A stretch of DNA of 64,000 bases from Poriferisodalis sp965198245. GTDB taxonomy: Bacteria > Actinomycetota > Acidimicrobiia > Acidimicrobiales > Poriferisodalaceae. Under the pieces are notes generated by a model. That model saw only the letters and a list, made by a program, of their open reading frames with translations. It was not told the origin of the DNA and did not search any database. The stretch covers positions 3,100,001 through 3,164,000 of the forward strand of contig NZ_OZ240249.1 of assembly GCF_965198245.1 (NCBI RefSeq), given 5' to 3'. Position 1 is the stretch's first letter. Each line of letters starts with the position of its first letter. Positions 35,737 to 46,863 of the stretch are shown here, piece by piece. A program made the position numbers and the translations under genes.

Positions 35737-36470
35737 AGCTCGGCATCCACTTCGGCGACGATGGACGCAGCCGCGGCTTGCGGATCGGGTGCCGCGGTTA
35801 CCGCACGTCCGATGACGAGCAGGTCGGCACCGGCAGCCAGTGCCGCTGACGGGGTGGCAACCCGGCGCTGATCGGCTGCCGGCACGCCGCTGGGTCGTAT
35901 GCCGGGCACGACGCGGAGCAGCCCGGGCGCCGCCGCCGACACCGTCGGGAGATCTGACGCGGCGCAGACAAGGCCGCCACAGCCGGAATCGCGGGCCAGC
36001 GCAGCACGTTGCGCCAGCACCTCTGGCGTGGCTTCGGCGTCCGAAGTAAGGACAGTGACGCCGAGAGCAACGGGTGCGACGCTCGGCATCGATGAGCTGC
36101 TCGACATCTCAGCGCCTTCAGCCAGTCCGCGTGCTCCTGCAGCCAGCACGTCCGGCCCGCCCTGGGTGTGCACGGTGAGCAGCCAGATACCCAGCGCACC
36201 GGCACGCCGTGCAGCCCGCTCCACCGTGTTCGGGATGTCGTGCAGCTTGAGGTCCAAGAACACCCCGCAGCCCGTCGCCACGATGTCTCTCACGAGCGAG
36301 GGACCCTCTGCGACGAACAGCTCGAGGCCGACCTTCATGACGCCGAAGTCGGCTCCGAAGCGTTCCACCAGCGCCAGTGCCGCTGCCCGATCCTGCACGT
36401 CCAGTGCCAGTGCCAGCCGGTCTCGGGCTGCGCCGCTGCGGAGCGTCGCGGCCGATCCGGAAGTGGTCAT
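35724..36470 (-). CDS. pyrF: Orotidine 5'-phosphate decarboxylase
   Basis: 248 residues from the ATG at 36470, 5 bp after the pyrD stop. Last step of UMP synthesis. Seen: LALALDVQDRAAAL, the catalytic FLDLKLHDIPNTV (D-x-K-x-x-D), PGIRPSG and LVIGRAVT. The layout is the PyrF type 2 (actinobacterial) form. Final gene of the pyr operon. Confidence 0.95.
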   Translation of the reverse strand: MTTSGSAATLRSGAARDRLALALDVQDRAAALALVERFGADFGVMKVGLELFVAEGPSLVRDIVATGCGVFLDLKLHDIPNTVERAARRAGALGIWLLTVHTQGGPDVLAAGARGLAEGAEMSSSSSMPSVAPVALGVTVLTSDAEATPEVLAQRAALARDSGCGGLVCAASDLPTVSAAAPGLLRVVPGIRPSGVPAADQRRVATPSAALAAGADLLVIGRAVTAAPDPQAAAASIVAEVDAELAGP

Positions 36471-36475
36471 TGCGT

Positions 36476-37453
36476 TCAACTGCTTTCCTGTCTGCTCTTG
36501 ACCGCTGAGCTGGGCCCGGTTCGGCGGTGATGGGCCCGGCCAGTCAATTCGGCGGCCGCGAAGACTCCATGCTTCTTGCACCAGCGGCGCAACTCAGACA
36601 CCACCTTGCGCGGAGCTCGCGGATCCCAGAACGATGCCGTGCCGACCTGTATCGCACAGGCTCCGGCCGCCATGAGCTCCACGGCGTGCTCGGCTGCCGC
36701 CACACCGCCGACACCCACGATCGGCACCTCGCCTAACGCCGCCCGCACGTCGAAGATGGCCCGGACGGCCACGGGCCGGATCGCCGGACCCGACAGCCCG
36801 CCGCCGACATTGCCGAGCGTGGGCACCGCAGTGACGGGATCGATGGACATTCCGAAGACGGTGTTGATGAGCGTGAGGGCTTCGGCTCCTGCGGTCAGCG
36901 CGGCGGCGGCGATCTCGACCAGATCGGTCACGTTGGGGGTGAGCTTTGCCCACAGCGGCACACCTGCAGCGGTCGCGGCGCTTATGGCATCGGCAGTAGC
37001 CGCCGGATCGCATGCAAACATCTGGCCCCGGCCCTCAAGGTTCGGGCAGCTGACGTTCACCTCCAGTGCCGTCAGGCCAGCATCGGCCAGGGTCCGAGCC
37101 GCTGCCTCATAGTCAGCCACCGTGCGGCCCCAGATGCTGGCCACCACCCGCGCCCCAGTTCGACGCAAGCGCGGCAGTTCGGTCTCGAGCCAGGCCTCGG
37201 CGCCGGGGTTCTGCAGACCCACCGCGTTGAGCATCCCGGCGGGCGTGCCCACAACCCGGGGCGCTGGATTCCCGGCCCAGGCGAACGGCGACAGCGACTT
37301 GGTCACCACCGCACCCAGCTCGGCAAGGTCGAGGTACGCGCGGAGTTCGGTGCCGTAGCCAGCGGTTCCCGATGCGGTCATCACGGGATTGGGCAGCTCG
37401 ACGCTGCCGATCCGTACTGCCATATCGATTGACAGGTCGCCCGACATACTCAT
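36476..37453 (-). CDS. pyrD: Dihydroorotate dehydrogenase, class 1B
   Basis: 325 residues from the ATG at 37453 (GAGG 5 nt upstream); an ATG at 37468 overlapping the carB stop is also possible. Oxidises dihydroorotate to orotate. Seen: LPNPVMTASGTAGYG, the catalytic Cys in EVNVSCPN (class 1), LTPNV, VGVGGVAAAEHAVELM and AIQVGTASF (FMN phosphate site). Class 1B normally pairs with PyrK for NAD; no pyrK is in this operon, so the electron acceptor is open. A C-terminal basic tail of about 25 residues is extra. Confidence 0.93.
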   Translation of the reverse strand: MSMSGDLSIDMAVRIGSVELPNPVMTASGTAGYGTELRAYLDLAELGAVVTKSLSPFAWAGNPAPRVVGTPAGMLNAVGLQNPGAEAWLETELPRLRRTGARVVASIWGRTVADYEAAARTLADAGLTALEVNVSCPNLEGRGQMFACDPAATADAISAATAAGVPLWAKLTPNVTDLVEIAAAALTAGAEALTLINTVFGMSIDPVTAVPTLGNVGGGLSGPAIRPVAVRAIFDVRAALGEVPIVGVGGVAAAEHAVELMAAGACAIQVGTASFWDPRAPRKVVSELRRWCKKHGVFAAAELTGRAHHRRTGPSSAVKSRQESS

Positions 37454-37460
37454 TGGGGCC

Positions 37461-40828
<3,368 letters not shown>

Positions 40829-40829
<1 letters not shown>

Positions 40830-41980
40830 CAGCTGCTCCCCCGCTGGCGGCCGGAACCGTTGCGGGTGCCTCCCCAGAACGTCGACATGAGGTCCGCAAA
40901 GCGATCGAAGAGGTAGCGCGAGTCGTGCGGTCCGGGGCTGGCTTCGGGGTGGTACTGCACGCAGAACGCGGGCAGGTCGCGGCAGGCGAAGCCCTCGAGC
41001 GCCCCGTCGTTCAGGCAGACATGCGTCTCGTCGACTCCCGGCACAGAGCCCGATTCGATGGCGAAGTTGTGGTTCTGACTGGTGATCTCGATACGGCCGG
41101 TGGACTCGTCGCGCACCGGCACGTTGCCGCCGTGGTGGCCGAAGGGAAGCTTGTAGGAGCGGCCGCCGAGGGCAAGGCCGAGCACCTGCTGGCCCAGGCA
41201 GATGCCGAAGATCGGAACCACGCCCAGCAGGTCCCCCAGCGCCGTGGTGACGCCGCCGGCCATCTGGGGGTCGCCTGGACCGTTGGAGAGGAAGATCCCA
41301 TCGGGTTCTCGGGCCAGCACCTCGGCCGCGGGGGTTGACGCCGGCACGATTTCGACGGTGGCAATGCGCCCGAGATTCGTGGCGATGGCGCGCTTGATGC
41401 CCAAGTCGTACGCGACGACCCGCCACGGCCCGTCGCCCGCGGTGTACGGCTCGACGGTGGTGACCTCGCTGACGAGGTCGACGCCTGCAGTGCCGGGCTC
41501 GGCGCGGGCGGCGACTGCGAGACGTTCCAGCGCGTCGTCGTTGGGGGCAGGGCCGAACGCGCCAGGCATGGCGCCGTGGTTGCGGACGTGGCGAGTCAGC
41601 CGGCGCGTGTCCACGCCGGCGATGCCGGCGATGCCGTGGCGGACGAGGTACGAGTTGAGGTCTCCCTCGGAGCGCCAATTCGATCGACGCCTGGCTAGGT
41701 CGCGGACGATGACGCCACGGCAGAAGGGCCGGCTCGACTCGGCATCGGCGGCGGTGATGCCGTAGTTGCCGATGTGGGGGTAGGTGAAGGCGATGATCTG
41801 GCCCGCGTAGGAAGGGTCGGTGATGACCTCCTGGTAGCCGGTCATCACCGTGTTGAATACGACCTCACCGGAGGCCACCCCATCAGATGCTGTTGGGGGC
41901 GCGCCGATCATCTCGCCCTCGAAGACGGTGCCGTCGGTAAGCACGAGGGCGCCTGATGCGGGAACGCTTGACTGGTTCAT
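40829..41980 (-). CDS. carA: Carbamoyl-phosphate synthase small subunit
   Basis: 383 residues from an ATG at 41980 overlapping the pyrC' stop (ATGA). Class I glutamine amidotransferase that feeds ammonia to CarB. Seen: FNTVMTGYQEVITDPSY at the N-terminus, the nucleophile Cys in FGICLGQQVLGLALGG, and the His/Glu in VQYHPEASPGPHD. Overlap at both ends implies translational coupling with pyrC' and carB. Confidence 0.97.
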
Positions 41981-43338
41981 CGTCCTGCCCCCGCGCTTCG
42001 GGCCGCGAACATCACGGCGGGCTCGCACGGCTGCCCATTGGCCACGACGAGATGCCCGGCGACGACTGTCGCGGTCACCATGGCGCTCATCGACCGGCCT
42101 CGGTGCGGGGTATTTCGCGCCATCGACACTGAGCCTCGCTCGGCCAGCGTCCAGGTCCGGTCGAGATCGAGCACCACGAGGTTTGCCGGTTGGCCCGGCT
42201 CGATGAGCCCACCGCCGAGGTGTGCGGCGCCGGCCAGCTCAGCCGGTCGCCACGACAGCGCGTCCAGCGCTGCTTCAAGACCGATCTCGGGATGACCGAG
42301 GGTGAGTGCGGCGCAGGTTTCGAGCGAGGCAATGCCAGGCGGCGCTTCATCGAAGGGCAGATCCTTGGACTGCGGCGGCACTGGCGAATGGCCGCTGACG
42401 ATGGCGTCGATGGTGCGGTCGTTGACGCCGGCGATCAGCGCGTCCCGGTCGGCCGCAGTGCGGTACGGCGGCTCGGCGCGCATCAGCGTGTCGTAGCCGT
42501 CGGCGTGGGCATCAATGAACAGCAGGTGCTCGGCAGTGACCGAGGCCGAGACGTCCAGCCCTTCGGCCTTGGCGGCGCGCACCAGCTCGACGGTACGGGC
42601 GGCGCTGATGCGGTCGAGGTGCAGGCGGCCGCCGGTGAGCCGTGCAACGCCGATGGCGACGGCAGCTGCCAACTCCTCGGAGGCAGCGGGCTCGCCCGCC
42701 AGCCCCATCCGCGCCGAAACTGCGCCTTCAGCCATGGCGGCAGCGCCGGCGAGGTGAGCGGTGGCAGGGCGCACGGACACGACAGCGTCGAGGGGTCCTG
42801 CGTACTGCAGGGCGCGTCGCAGGAGGCCGACGTCATCGGGAGGCCCGACGTCGGTGAACCATCGAACACCGGCGTCAGCCAGCTCGGCCATCGGCGAGAG
42901 GCGGCGCCCGGCCCGCTCGGCCGTGATCGTGGCGGCGGGAATGATGTGGCCGCGGGCGTGCGCCGCATTGCGGCGGAGCTCGGCTAGCTGTCCCAGACGG
43001 TCGAGCGGGGGTTCGGTGTCGGGCTGGGCCATCACGGCGGTGAAGCCGCCCCGCACGGCCGCCGCGCTGGCTGTGGCGACGGTCTCGGCTTCCTCGTTGC
43101 CCGGCTCGCCCAGGCGTGCGAACAGGTCCACGAAACCCGAGACGACCACGCAGCCTGAGGCGTCGATCAGGCGTGCGGGGCCATCGACGGTCACGCCCGG
43201 CGGATTCACTGCCGCGATCTGGCCGTCAACCACGGTGATGTCGGCACGGCGCCGCCCGGCACGCTCGACGATCTCACCGCCCGTGATCACCAGGGCCGCT
43301 TCGGCAGCCGGCATCGGGAGCGTCTGGGTCTCAGGCAT
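41977..43338 (-). CDS. Dihydroorotase-like protein lacking metal ligands (PyrC')
   Basis: 453 residues, overlapping pyrB by 8 bp and carA by 4 bp, in the position of pyrC. The fold signatures are clear (VVVSGFVDL, ETVATASAAAVRGGFTAV, EPPYR, APPGIASLET, GLIEPGQPANLVVLDLD). However, the metal site is lost: DxHxH is DLFAR, AHCED is replaced by VRPATA, CHVS is LDRIS, TPHHL is TAEHL, and the catalytic ATDHAPH reads VSGHSPV. It cannot work as a normal zinc dihydroorotase. In Pseudomonas an inactive PyrC' is a structural partner of PyrB; by analogy this one may stabilise aspartate transcarbamoylase. The active dihydroorotase must be elsewhere. Confidence 0.9.
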   Translation of the reverse strand: MPETQTLPMPAAEAALVITGGEIVERAGRRRADITVVDGQIAAVNPPGVTVDGPARLIDASGCVVVSGFVDLFARLGEPGNEEAETVATASAAAVRGGFTAVMAQPDTEPPLDRLGQLAELRRNAAHARGHIIPAATITAERAGRRLSPMAELADAGVRWFTDVGPPDDVGLLRRALQYAGPLDAVVSVRPATAHLAGAAAMAEGAVSARMGLAGEPAASEELAAAVAIGVARLTGGRLHLDRISAARTVELVRAAKAEGLDVSASVTAEHLLFIDAHADGYDTLMRAEPPYRTAADRDALIAGVNDRTIDAIVSGHSPVPPQSKDLPFDEAPPGIASLETCAALTLGHPEIGLEAALDALSWRPAELAGAAHLGGGLIEPGQPANLVVLDLDRTWTLAERGSVSMARNTPHRGRSMSAMVTATVVAGHLVVANGQPCEPAVMFAARSAGAGR

Positions 43339-44392
43339 CGCTCTGTCCCGACGTGTCGGTCCCTGCCGATTCGGCCCCTGGCAGCGCAGTGCCCGATCCG
43401 ATGAGGCGGAACAGCACCGCCATGCGGGCCGCCACGCCGTGGGACACCTGCTGGGTGACCAGCACCCGGCTGGCAGCCAAGTCTTCGAACACGGCGCCCG
43501 CTATCTCGATGCCACGGTTCATCGGACCCGGGTGGGTGATGACGGCATCGGGGCGCAGACGCTGGGCTCGTTCGGCGGTGAGGCCGTAGTGGGCCACGTA
43601 CTCGGTGACCGAGCCGATCAGCCCGTCGGCCATGCGCTCGCGCTGGCAGCGCAGCAGCCCCACCACGTCGAGCCCGCCGAGCACGTCGTCGAGGCTGTGG
43701 GTGATCTCGACACGCTGTGCGGCATCAGGCGGCAGCCAGCAGTCGATCCAGTCGCGGGGCTGTGCTGGGAGCAGCGTCGGCGGTGCGACCAGCACGATGC
43801 TGGCGCCGAGCGCGGCATAGGCCTCGATGTCGCTGCGGGCGACTCGACTGTGGACGATGTCGCCGACGATGCCGATACGTCGCCCTGCCAGCGTGGGCTG
43901 TTCAGCCGCCTCGGTTCCTGGCGGGCTGTCAGGGGCGGGGCTGAAGTGCCGCCACAGGGTGTAGGCGTCCTGCAGACCCTGGGTGGGGTGGGCATGCCAG
44001 CCGTCGCCGCCGTTGAGGACGGAGACGCCTTCGTCGGCCCAGCGCGCGATCTGGGCGGGCACTCCGGCGCTGCGATGCCGCACCACGGCGGCGTCGATGC
44101 CCATGGCCTGGATGGTCTCGAAGGTGTCTCGCAGCGACTCGCCCTTGGAGAGCGACGACGAGGCAGCCGAGAACGTCAGCACGTCGGCCGACAGCCGTTT
44201 CGCAGCGGTCTCGAACGCCAGCCGGGTACGAGTGGATTCCTCGAAGAACAGGGTGGCCACGGTGCGGCCCCGCAGGGCGGGCACCCTGGGGATGGGCCGG
44301 CGGCCAACCTCCACGAAGCGGTCGGTGAGCGCCAGCAGCTCGGCGATGCCTTCGGTGCCGAGCTCGGCCAGCGTCAGCAGGTGCCCACTCAC
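43331..44392 (-). CDS. pyrB: Aspartate carbamoyltransferase
   Basis: 353 residues from a GTG overlapping the pyrR stop (GTGA). Joins carbamoyl phosphate and aspartate. Seen: FFEESTRTRLAFE (carbamoyl-phosphate loop), SSSLSKGESLRDT, HPTQGLQDAYTLWRHF, and THPGPMNRGIEI. Longer than the ~310-residue norm because of an insert around residues 150-165 (PAPDSPPGTEAAEQP) and a C-terminal tail. Confidence 0.97.
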   Translation of the reverse strand: MSGHLLTLAELGTEGIAELLALTDRFVEVGRRPIPRVPALRGRTVATLFFEESTRTRLAFETAAKRLSADVLTFSAASSSLSKGESLRDTFETIQAMGIDAAVVRHRSAGVPAQIARWADEGVSVLNGGDGWHAHPTQGLQDAYTLWRHFSPAPDSPPGTEAAEQPTLAGRRIGIVGDIVHSRVARSDIEAYAALGASIVLVAPPTLLPAQPRDWIDCWLPPDAAQRVEITHSLDDVLGGLDVVGLLRCQRERMADGLIGSVTEYVAHYGLTAERAQRLRPDAVITHPGPMNRGIEIAGAVFEDLAASRVLVTQQVSHGVAARMAVLFRLIGSGTALPGAESAGTDTSGQSDA

Positions 44393-44955
44393 TTGCGCAT
44401 CTCCCCCAGCAGCACGCCCTCGAGCGATACGTCCACCATTTCCTCGCGGCTGGTGGGCAGGTTCTTGCCGACGAAGTCGGGGCGGATCGGCAGCTCGCGG
44501 TGACCGCGGTCGATCACCACGGCCAGTTGCACGGCGCGGGGCCGCCCGAAGTCGTTCAGGGCGTCGAGCGCGGCGCGGATGGTGCGGCCGGTGAACAGCA
44601 CGTCGTCGACCAGCACGACCGTCATGCCGTCGAGGTCGAAGGGGATGTCGGTGACGGCTTCAGCCATGACCGGACGCAGGCCGATGTCGTCGCGATGCAA
44701 GACGACGTCGAGCGTTCCGAAAGGCACGTCGGTGCCGTCGATCTCGAACAGCAGGCGCACGATGCGCAGCGCAATCTGCACGCCGCCGGTCTGGAGGCCC
44801 ACCACCACGACGTTGTCGAGGCCCTGGTTGCGCTCGAGGATCTCGTGGCTGACCCGGGTGAGCGCCCGATGGACCCCGCTGGAATCGAGAATGGTGGTCC
44901 GGGCAACAAAAACGCCCCCATAGGGGGGCGTCATACGTCGCTCGCGGTCTGCCAC
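44389..44955 (-). CDS. pyrR: PyrR, pyrimidine operon attenuator / uracil phosphoribosyltransferase
   Basis: 188 residues from a GTG at 44955, 7 nt after the Shine-Dalgarno AGGAAGGA (44963-44970); a later in-frame ATG at 44934 is possible. PyrR binds pyr mRNA with UMP or UTP and represses the operon. Seen: ALTRVSHEILERN, VVVGLQTGGVQIA and the PRPP loop VVLVDDVLFTGRTIRAALDAL. First gene of the operon, joined to pyrB by GTGA. Its first ~16 codons contain an intrinsic terminator, and a PyrR-type hairpin lies just upstream. Confidence 0.96.
   Translation of the reverse strand: MADRERRMTPPYGGVFVARTTILDSSGVHRALTRVSHEILERNQGLDNVVVVGLQTGGVQIALRIVRLLFEIDGTDVPFGTLDVVLHRDDIGLRPVMAEAVTDIPFDLDGMTVVLVDDVLFTGRTIRAALDALNDFGRPRAVQLAVVIDRGHRELPIRPDFVGKNLPTSREEMVDVSLEGVLLGEMRK
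44905..44932 (-). terminator. Intrinsic terminator inside the start of pyrR
   Basis: On the coding strand: stem ACGCCCCC, loop of about 4, stem GGGGGCGT, then TTTTTGTT. This GC-rich stem with T run is a textbook rho-independent terminator. It lies within the first ~16 codons of pyrR (TPPYGGVFV), so a translating ribosome would prevent it folding. Confidence 0.8.
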
Positions 44956-44972
44956 GCGCAAGTCCTTCCTGT

Positions 44973-45003
44973 CCGTACGGGCCTCACAGGACCCGCTTCA
45001 CGG
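44973..45003 (-). promoter_or_regulatory. PyrR-binding RNA hairpin
   Basis: Coding strand: lower stem CCGT/ACGG, purine-rich bulge GAAG, upper stem CGGGTC/GGCCCG and terminal loop CTGTGA. This matches the known PyrR binding loop (consensus around UCCNGNGAGG). It ends 3 nt before the pyrR Shine-Dalgarno. A possible -10 (TAGGGT, 45014-45019) would start the transcript just before the hairpin; I see no good -35. Confidence 0.78.
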
Positions 45004-45060
45004 TCAGATCCGCACCCTAGCGCGGGCATGTCTCGAACTGACGCGTATTTGGAGGCCGCG

Positions 45061-45179
45061 CGGATAGGTGACGTCTCGGAATGTTGCTGTCACGCTTTCT
45101 TTGTGCAATTTTGCCGTCTGTGGCGGCATTTCTGCGCAAAGTCCGGGCCGTGGGGCCGCCGAACGTCGCCACCTATCCG
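45061..45179. repeat. MITE-like element with terminal inverted repeats, upstream of pyrR
   Basis: The ends CGGATAGGTGACGT (45061-45074) and ACGTCGCCACCTATCCG (45163-45179) are inverted repeats apart from a 3-base interruption. The palindromic repeat 45094-45147 lies inside. The 8-mer CGTATTTG occurs on both flanks (45044-45051 and 45184-45191), possibly a displaced target duplication. No coding capacity. It occupies most of the gap between pyrR and the Tad operon. Confidence 0.5.
45094..45147. repeat. Palindromic intergenic repeat, copy 2
   Basis: Same sequence family as 20008-20056, in opposite orientation: TTTGTGCA, GCCGTC-TGT-GGCGGC, TGCGCAAAG. It lies in the space between the Tad operon and the pyr operon. 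Confidence 0.75.
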
Positions 45180-45253
45180 CTCACGTATTTGTTGTCCCGA
45201 ACGTCCCTGTGCACGCGGCGCGTCAGGGTGGCGGCGCCGTGAGCGCGCTGCTG

Positions 45254-45296
45254 GATGCAGGAGGGCAACGTGGCTAGATGCAGGAGGGCAGCGTGG
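45254..45296. repeat. 23-bp tandem duplication at the end of the last Tad-operon gene
   Basis: GATGCAGGAGGGCAACGTGG (45254-45273) and GATGCAGGAGGGCAGCGTGG (45277-45296) differ at one base. The second copy holds the stop codon and last codons of the CDS at 45274-45645. Confidence 0.8.
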
Positions 45297-45645
45297 TACC
45301 GGCCAGGTCGTCCACGTCGAGTGCGTCGAGGCTGAGGGCGTGGCGACCGCGCGCCGGGGCGAGGCCGCGCAACAGCACCGGCGACCAGTCCAGCGACACG
45401 TCAGCCCGGATGGCACCGCCTCTCCAGCACACGGCGCAGTGCGGCTCGGTGCAGCTCTGCGGCGGTACGCATCGTCGGCGCTCGCCATCGCCGATCGCGC
45501 AGGTGTCGAGTGTGCTCACGGCGACCCGGCGGGCTTCATCCGCGGCCTGGTTTCTCAGGCCCATGACGTGCGCTGTGTCGGCGGCGGCTGCGCTGAACAG
45601 GGCGCACATCGCTGCAAGCGCCAACGCCAGCAGTGGTGCACTCAT
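45274..45645 (-). CDS. Small secreted protein at the end of the Tad operon
   Basis: 123 residues. An N-terminal hydrophobic stretch (PLLALALAAMCALFSAAAADTA) could be a signal or pilin-like helix. Five cysteines follow (TCAIGD, RCVPPQ, SCTEPHC, VCWRGG) plus a terminal Cys. Its ATG overlaps the stop of the TadE-like gene (ATGA), so it belongs to the operon. No family recognised; possibly a minor pseudopilin or exported accessory protein. Confidence 0.7.
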   Translation of the reverse strand: MSAPLLALALAAMCALFSAAAADTAHVMGLRNQAADEARRVAVSTLDTCAIGDGERRRCVPPQSCTEPHCAVCWRGGAIRADVSLDWSPVLLRGLAPARGRHALSLDALDVDDLAGTTLPSCI

Positions 45646-46064
45646 GGCCGAAGCCGCGGCGCGGGCGGTACCGGGATGGCGACGCGTGCGCTGACCGTGT
45701 CACGGAACAGCGGTGAGACAGCGAGCGGGCAGGTCACGTCGACGGTGACGGCTGCCGGCCGAGCATTGCCAGGTACCCGATGGACGCTCGCAGCGACGCT
45801 GAACTGGGGGTCGCTGGCATCGCAGTCGCCGATTGCGGCTGCTTCGACGACGCGCTTCGCGATGCTGGTTGCGCGCTCGTCCAGATCGTTAGGGCTGACA
45901 CCCGTGGGCGGTGAAGCCACAGCGCTCGCCGTGTAGTGGGCGGCTTCAATGCTTGCGGCTCGAACGACCGTCGCGGCGCGGGAGGCATCGCCGGAGTAGT
46001 CGACGAGCCAGATGCCGAATACCAGCACGGCGACGACGCTCATCATGCCGACGGTCTCATCCAT
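45642..46064 (-). CDS. TadE-like minor pilin candidate
   Basis: 140 residues. After a short start, one transmembrane helix (MMSVVAVLVFGIWLVDYSG) and then a helical region with alanine-rich RAATVVRAASIEAAHYTASAV, as in TadE-like pseudopilins, with two cysteines later. The classical Glu-Phe cleavage context is not clear. Position after TadC and before another small exported protein supports a pilus role. Confidence 0.65.
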   Translation of the reverse strand: MDETVGMMSVVAVLVFGIWLVDYSGDASRAATVVRAASIEAAHYTASAVASPPTGVSPNDLDERATSIAKRVVEAAAIGDCDASDPQFSVAASVHRVPGNARPAAVTVDVTCPLAVSPLFRDTVSARVAIPVPPAPRLRP

Positions 46065-46124
46065 CAGCGGTTCTCCCTGGCACGCTCAACGAAGCTGAGC
46101 AGCCGGGCGGCTCAACGCAGCTGT

Positions 46125-46541
46125 TCAGCACGGCGGTGCCACGGGCGCATGCAGAACCGTCCCAACGCTGGAAGCCGGGCGACGGCAGGCCACGGCCAGC
46201 GCCGCACGGGAACCCAGCCAGCCGCTGGATGCAACTCGCACCGACACGATGACCGAGCACGTGCCGTCGGCCAGCACCTCGACCGCCGTGGGTTGCACCG
46301 CCGCAAGCTGTGCGGTGCGGTCCACTACGGCACGCGCAGCCGTAGCCGTCGCGTCGACTGGGAGCCCCGCTGCAGTGCAATCCCAGTCGGCTGGCACCTG
46401 GTCAGTGACCGCTACTGCTGCGGCATCGGCCGCTCCTTGCGCGGCTGCTGCGCCGACTTGGTGCCCGAACAGCGAGATCACCAGCGCCAAGAAGACTGCC
46501 AGCACGGAGAACAGGCGGAGGATCGAAAGCGAGCTGTCCAT
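46125..46541 (-). CDS. TadE/TadG-like exported protein
   Basis: 138 residues. N-terminal hydrophobic helix (LFSVLAVFLALVISLFGHQVG), then AAAAQGAADAAAVAVTDQV. This resembles the start of proteins in Tad loci whose helix is followed by an alanine-rich stretch. Four cysteines follow. No retained catalytic motif. Likely a minor pilin or assembly factor of the Tad machine. Confidence 0.65.
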   Translation of the reverse strand: MDSSLSILRLFSVLAVFLALVISLFGHQVGAAAAQGAADAAAVAVTDQVPADWDCTAAGLPVDATATAARAVVDRTAQLAAVQPTAVEVLADGTCSVIVSVRVASSGWLGSRAALAVACRRPASSVGTVLHAPVAPPC

Positions 46542-46590
46542 TGCTCACCAAAGACAAAGCGACCCTCGACAACGGCCGGGGCAATCCGAA

Positions 46591-46797
46591 CTAGGCACAC
46601 GGAGGATCGTCAGCGGCGGTCCATGTGCCGTCCACGGCAGCGCACAGCTCCGGGGTCTGGATCTTGTCGTAATCGACGCCGCCGTCGGTTGATTGCGGGG
46701 CGTTATCGCCCAGCGTTGTCCACATCACTGCCACCACCAGCACCGAGGCGGCGACGGCGGCGGCGATGAAGATCAGCTTGGTGACCGGTGAATCCAT
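46591..46797 (-). CDS. Small single-pass membrane protein in Tad operon
   Basis: 68 residues: a hydrophobic helix (LIFIAAAVAASVLVVAVMW), then an acidic tail with two cysteines (ELCAAVDG, DDPPCA). Size and position are those of a Flp pilin, but the Flp signature (Glu-Tyr next to the processing site) is missing. It may be a divergent pilin or an unrelated small membrane protein. Confidence 0.6.
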   Translation of the reverse strand: MDSPVTKLIFIAAAVAASVLVVAVMWTTLGDNAPQSTDGGVDYDKIQTPELCAAVDGTWTAADDPPCA

Positions 46798-46863
46798 GTG
46801 TGTGCTCCTTGCCCGCTCCGGCGGGCGGTCGGAATTGTTCGGTTCAGGGATGCGATCAGGTGC

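Noticed and set aside
35625..35849. Small plus-strand frame in the AT-rich spacer running into pyrF
   Set aside because: It overlaps the pyrF end antisense and has no recognisable motif. At most its first ~25 codons could be a gene remnant.
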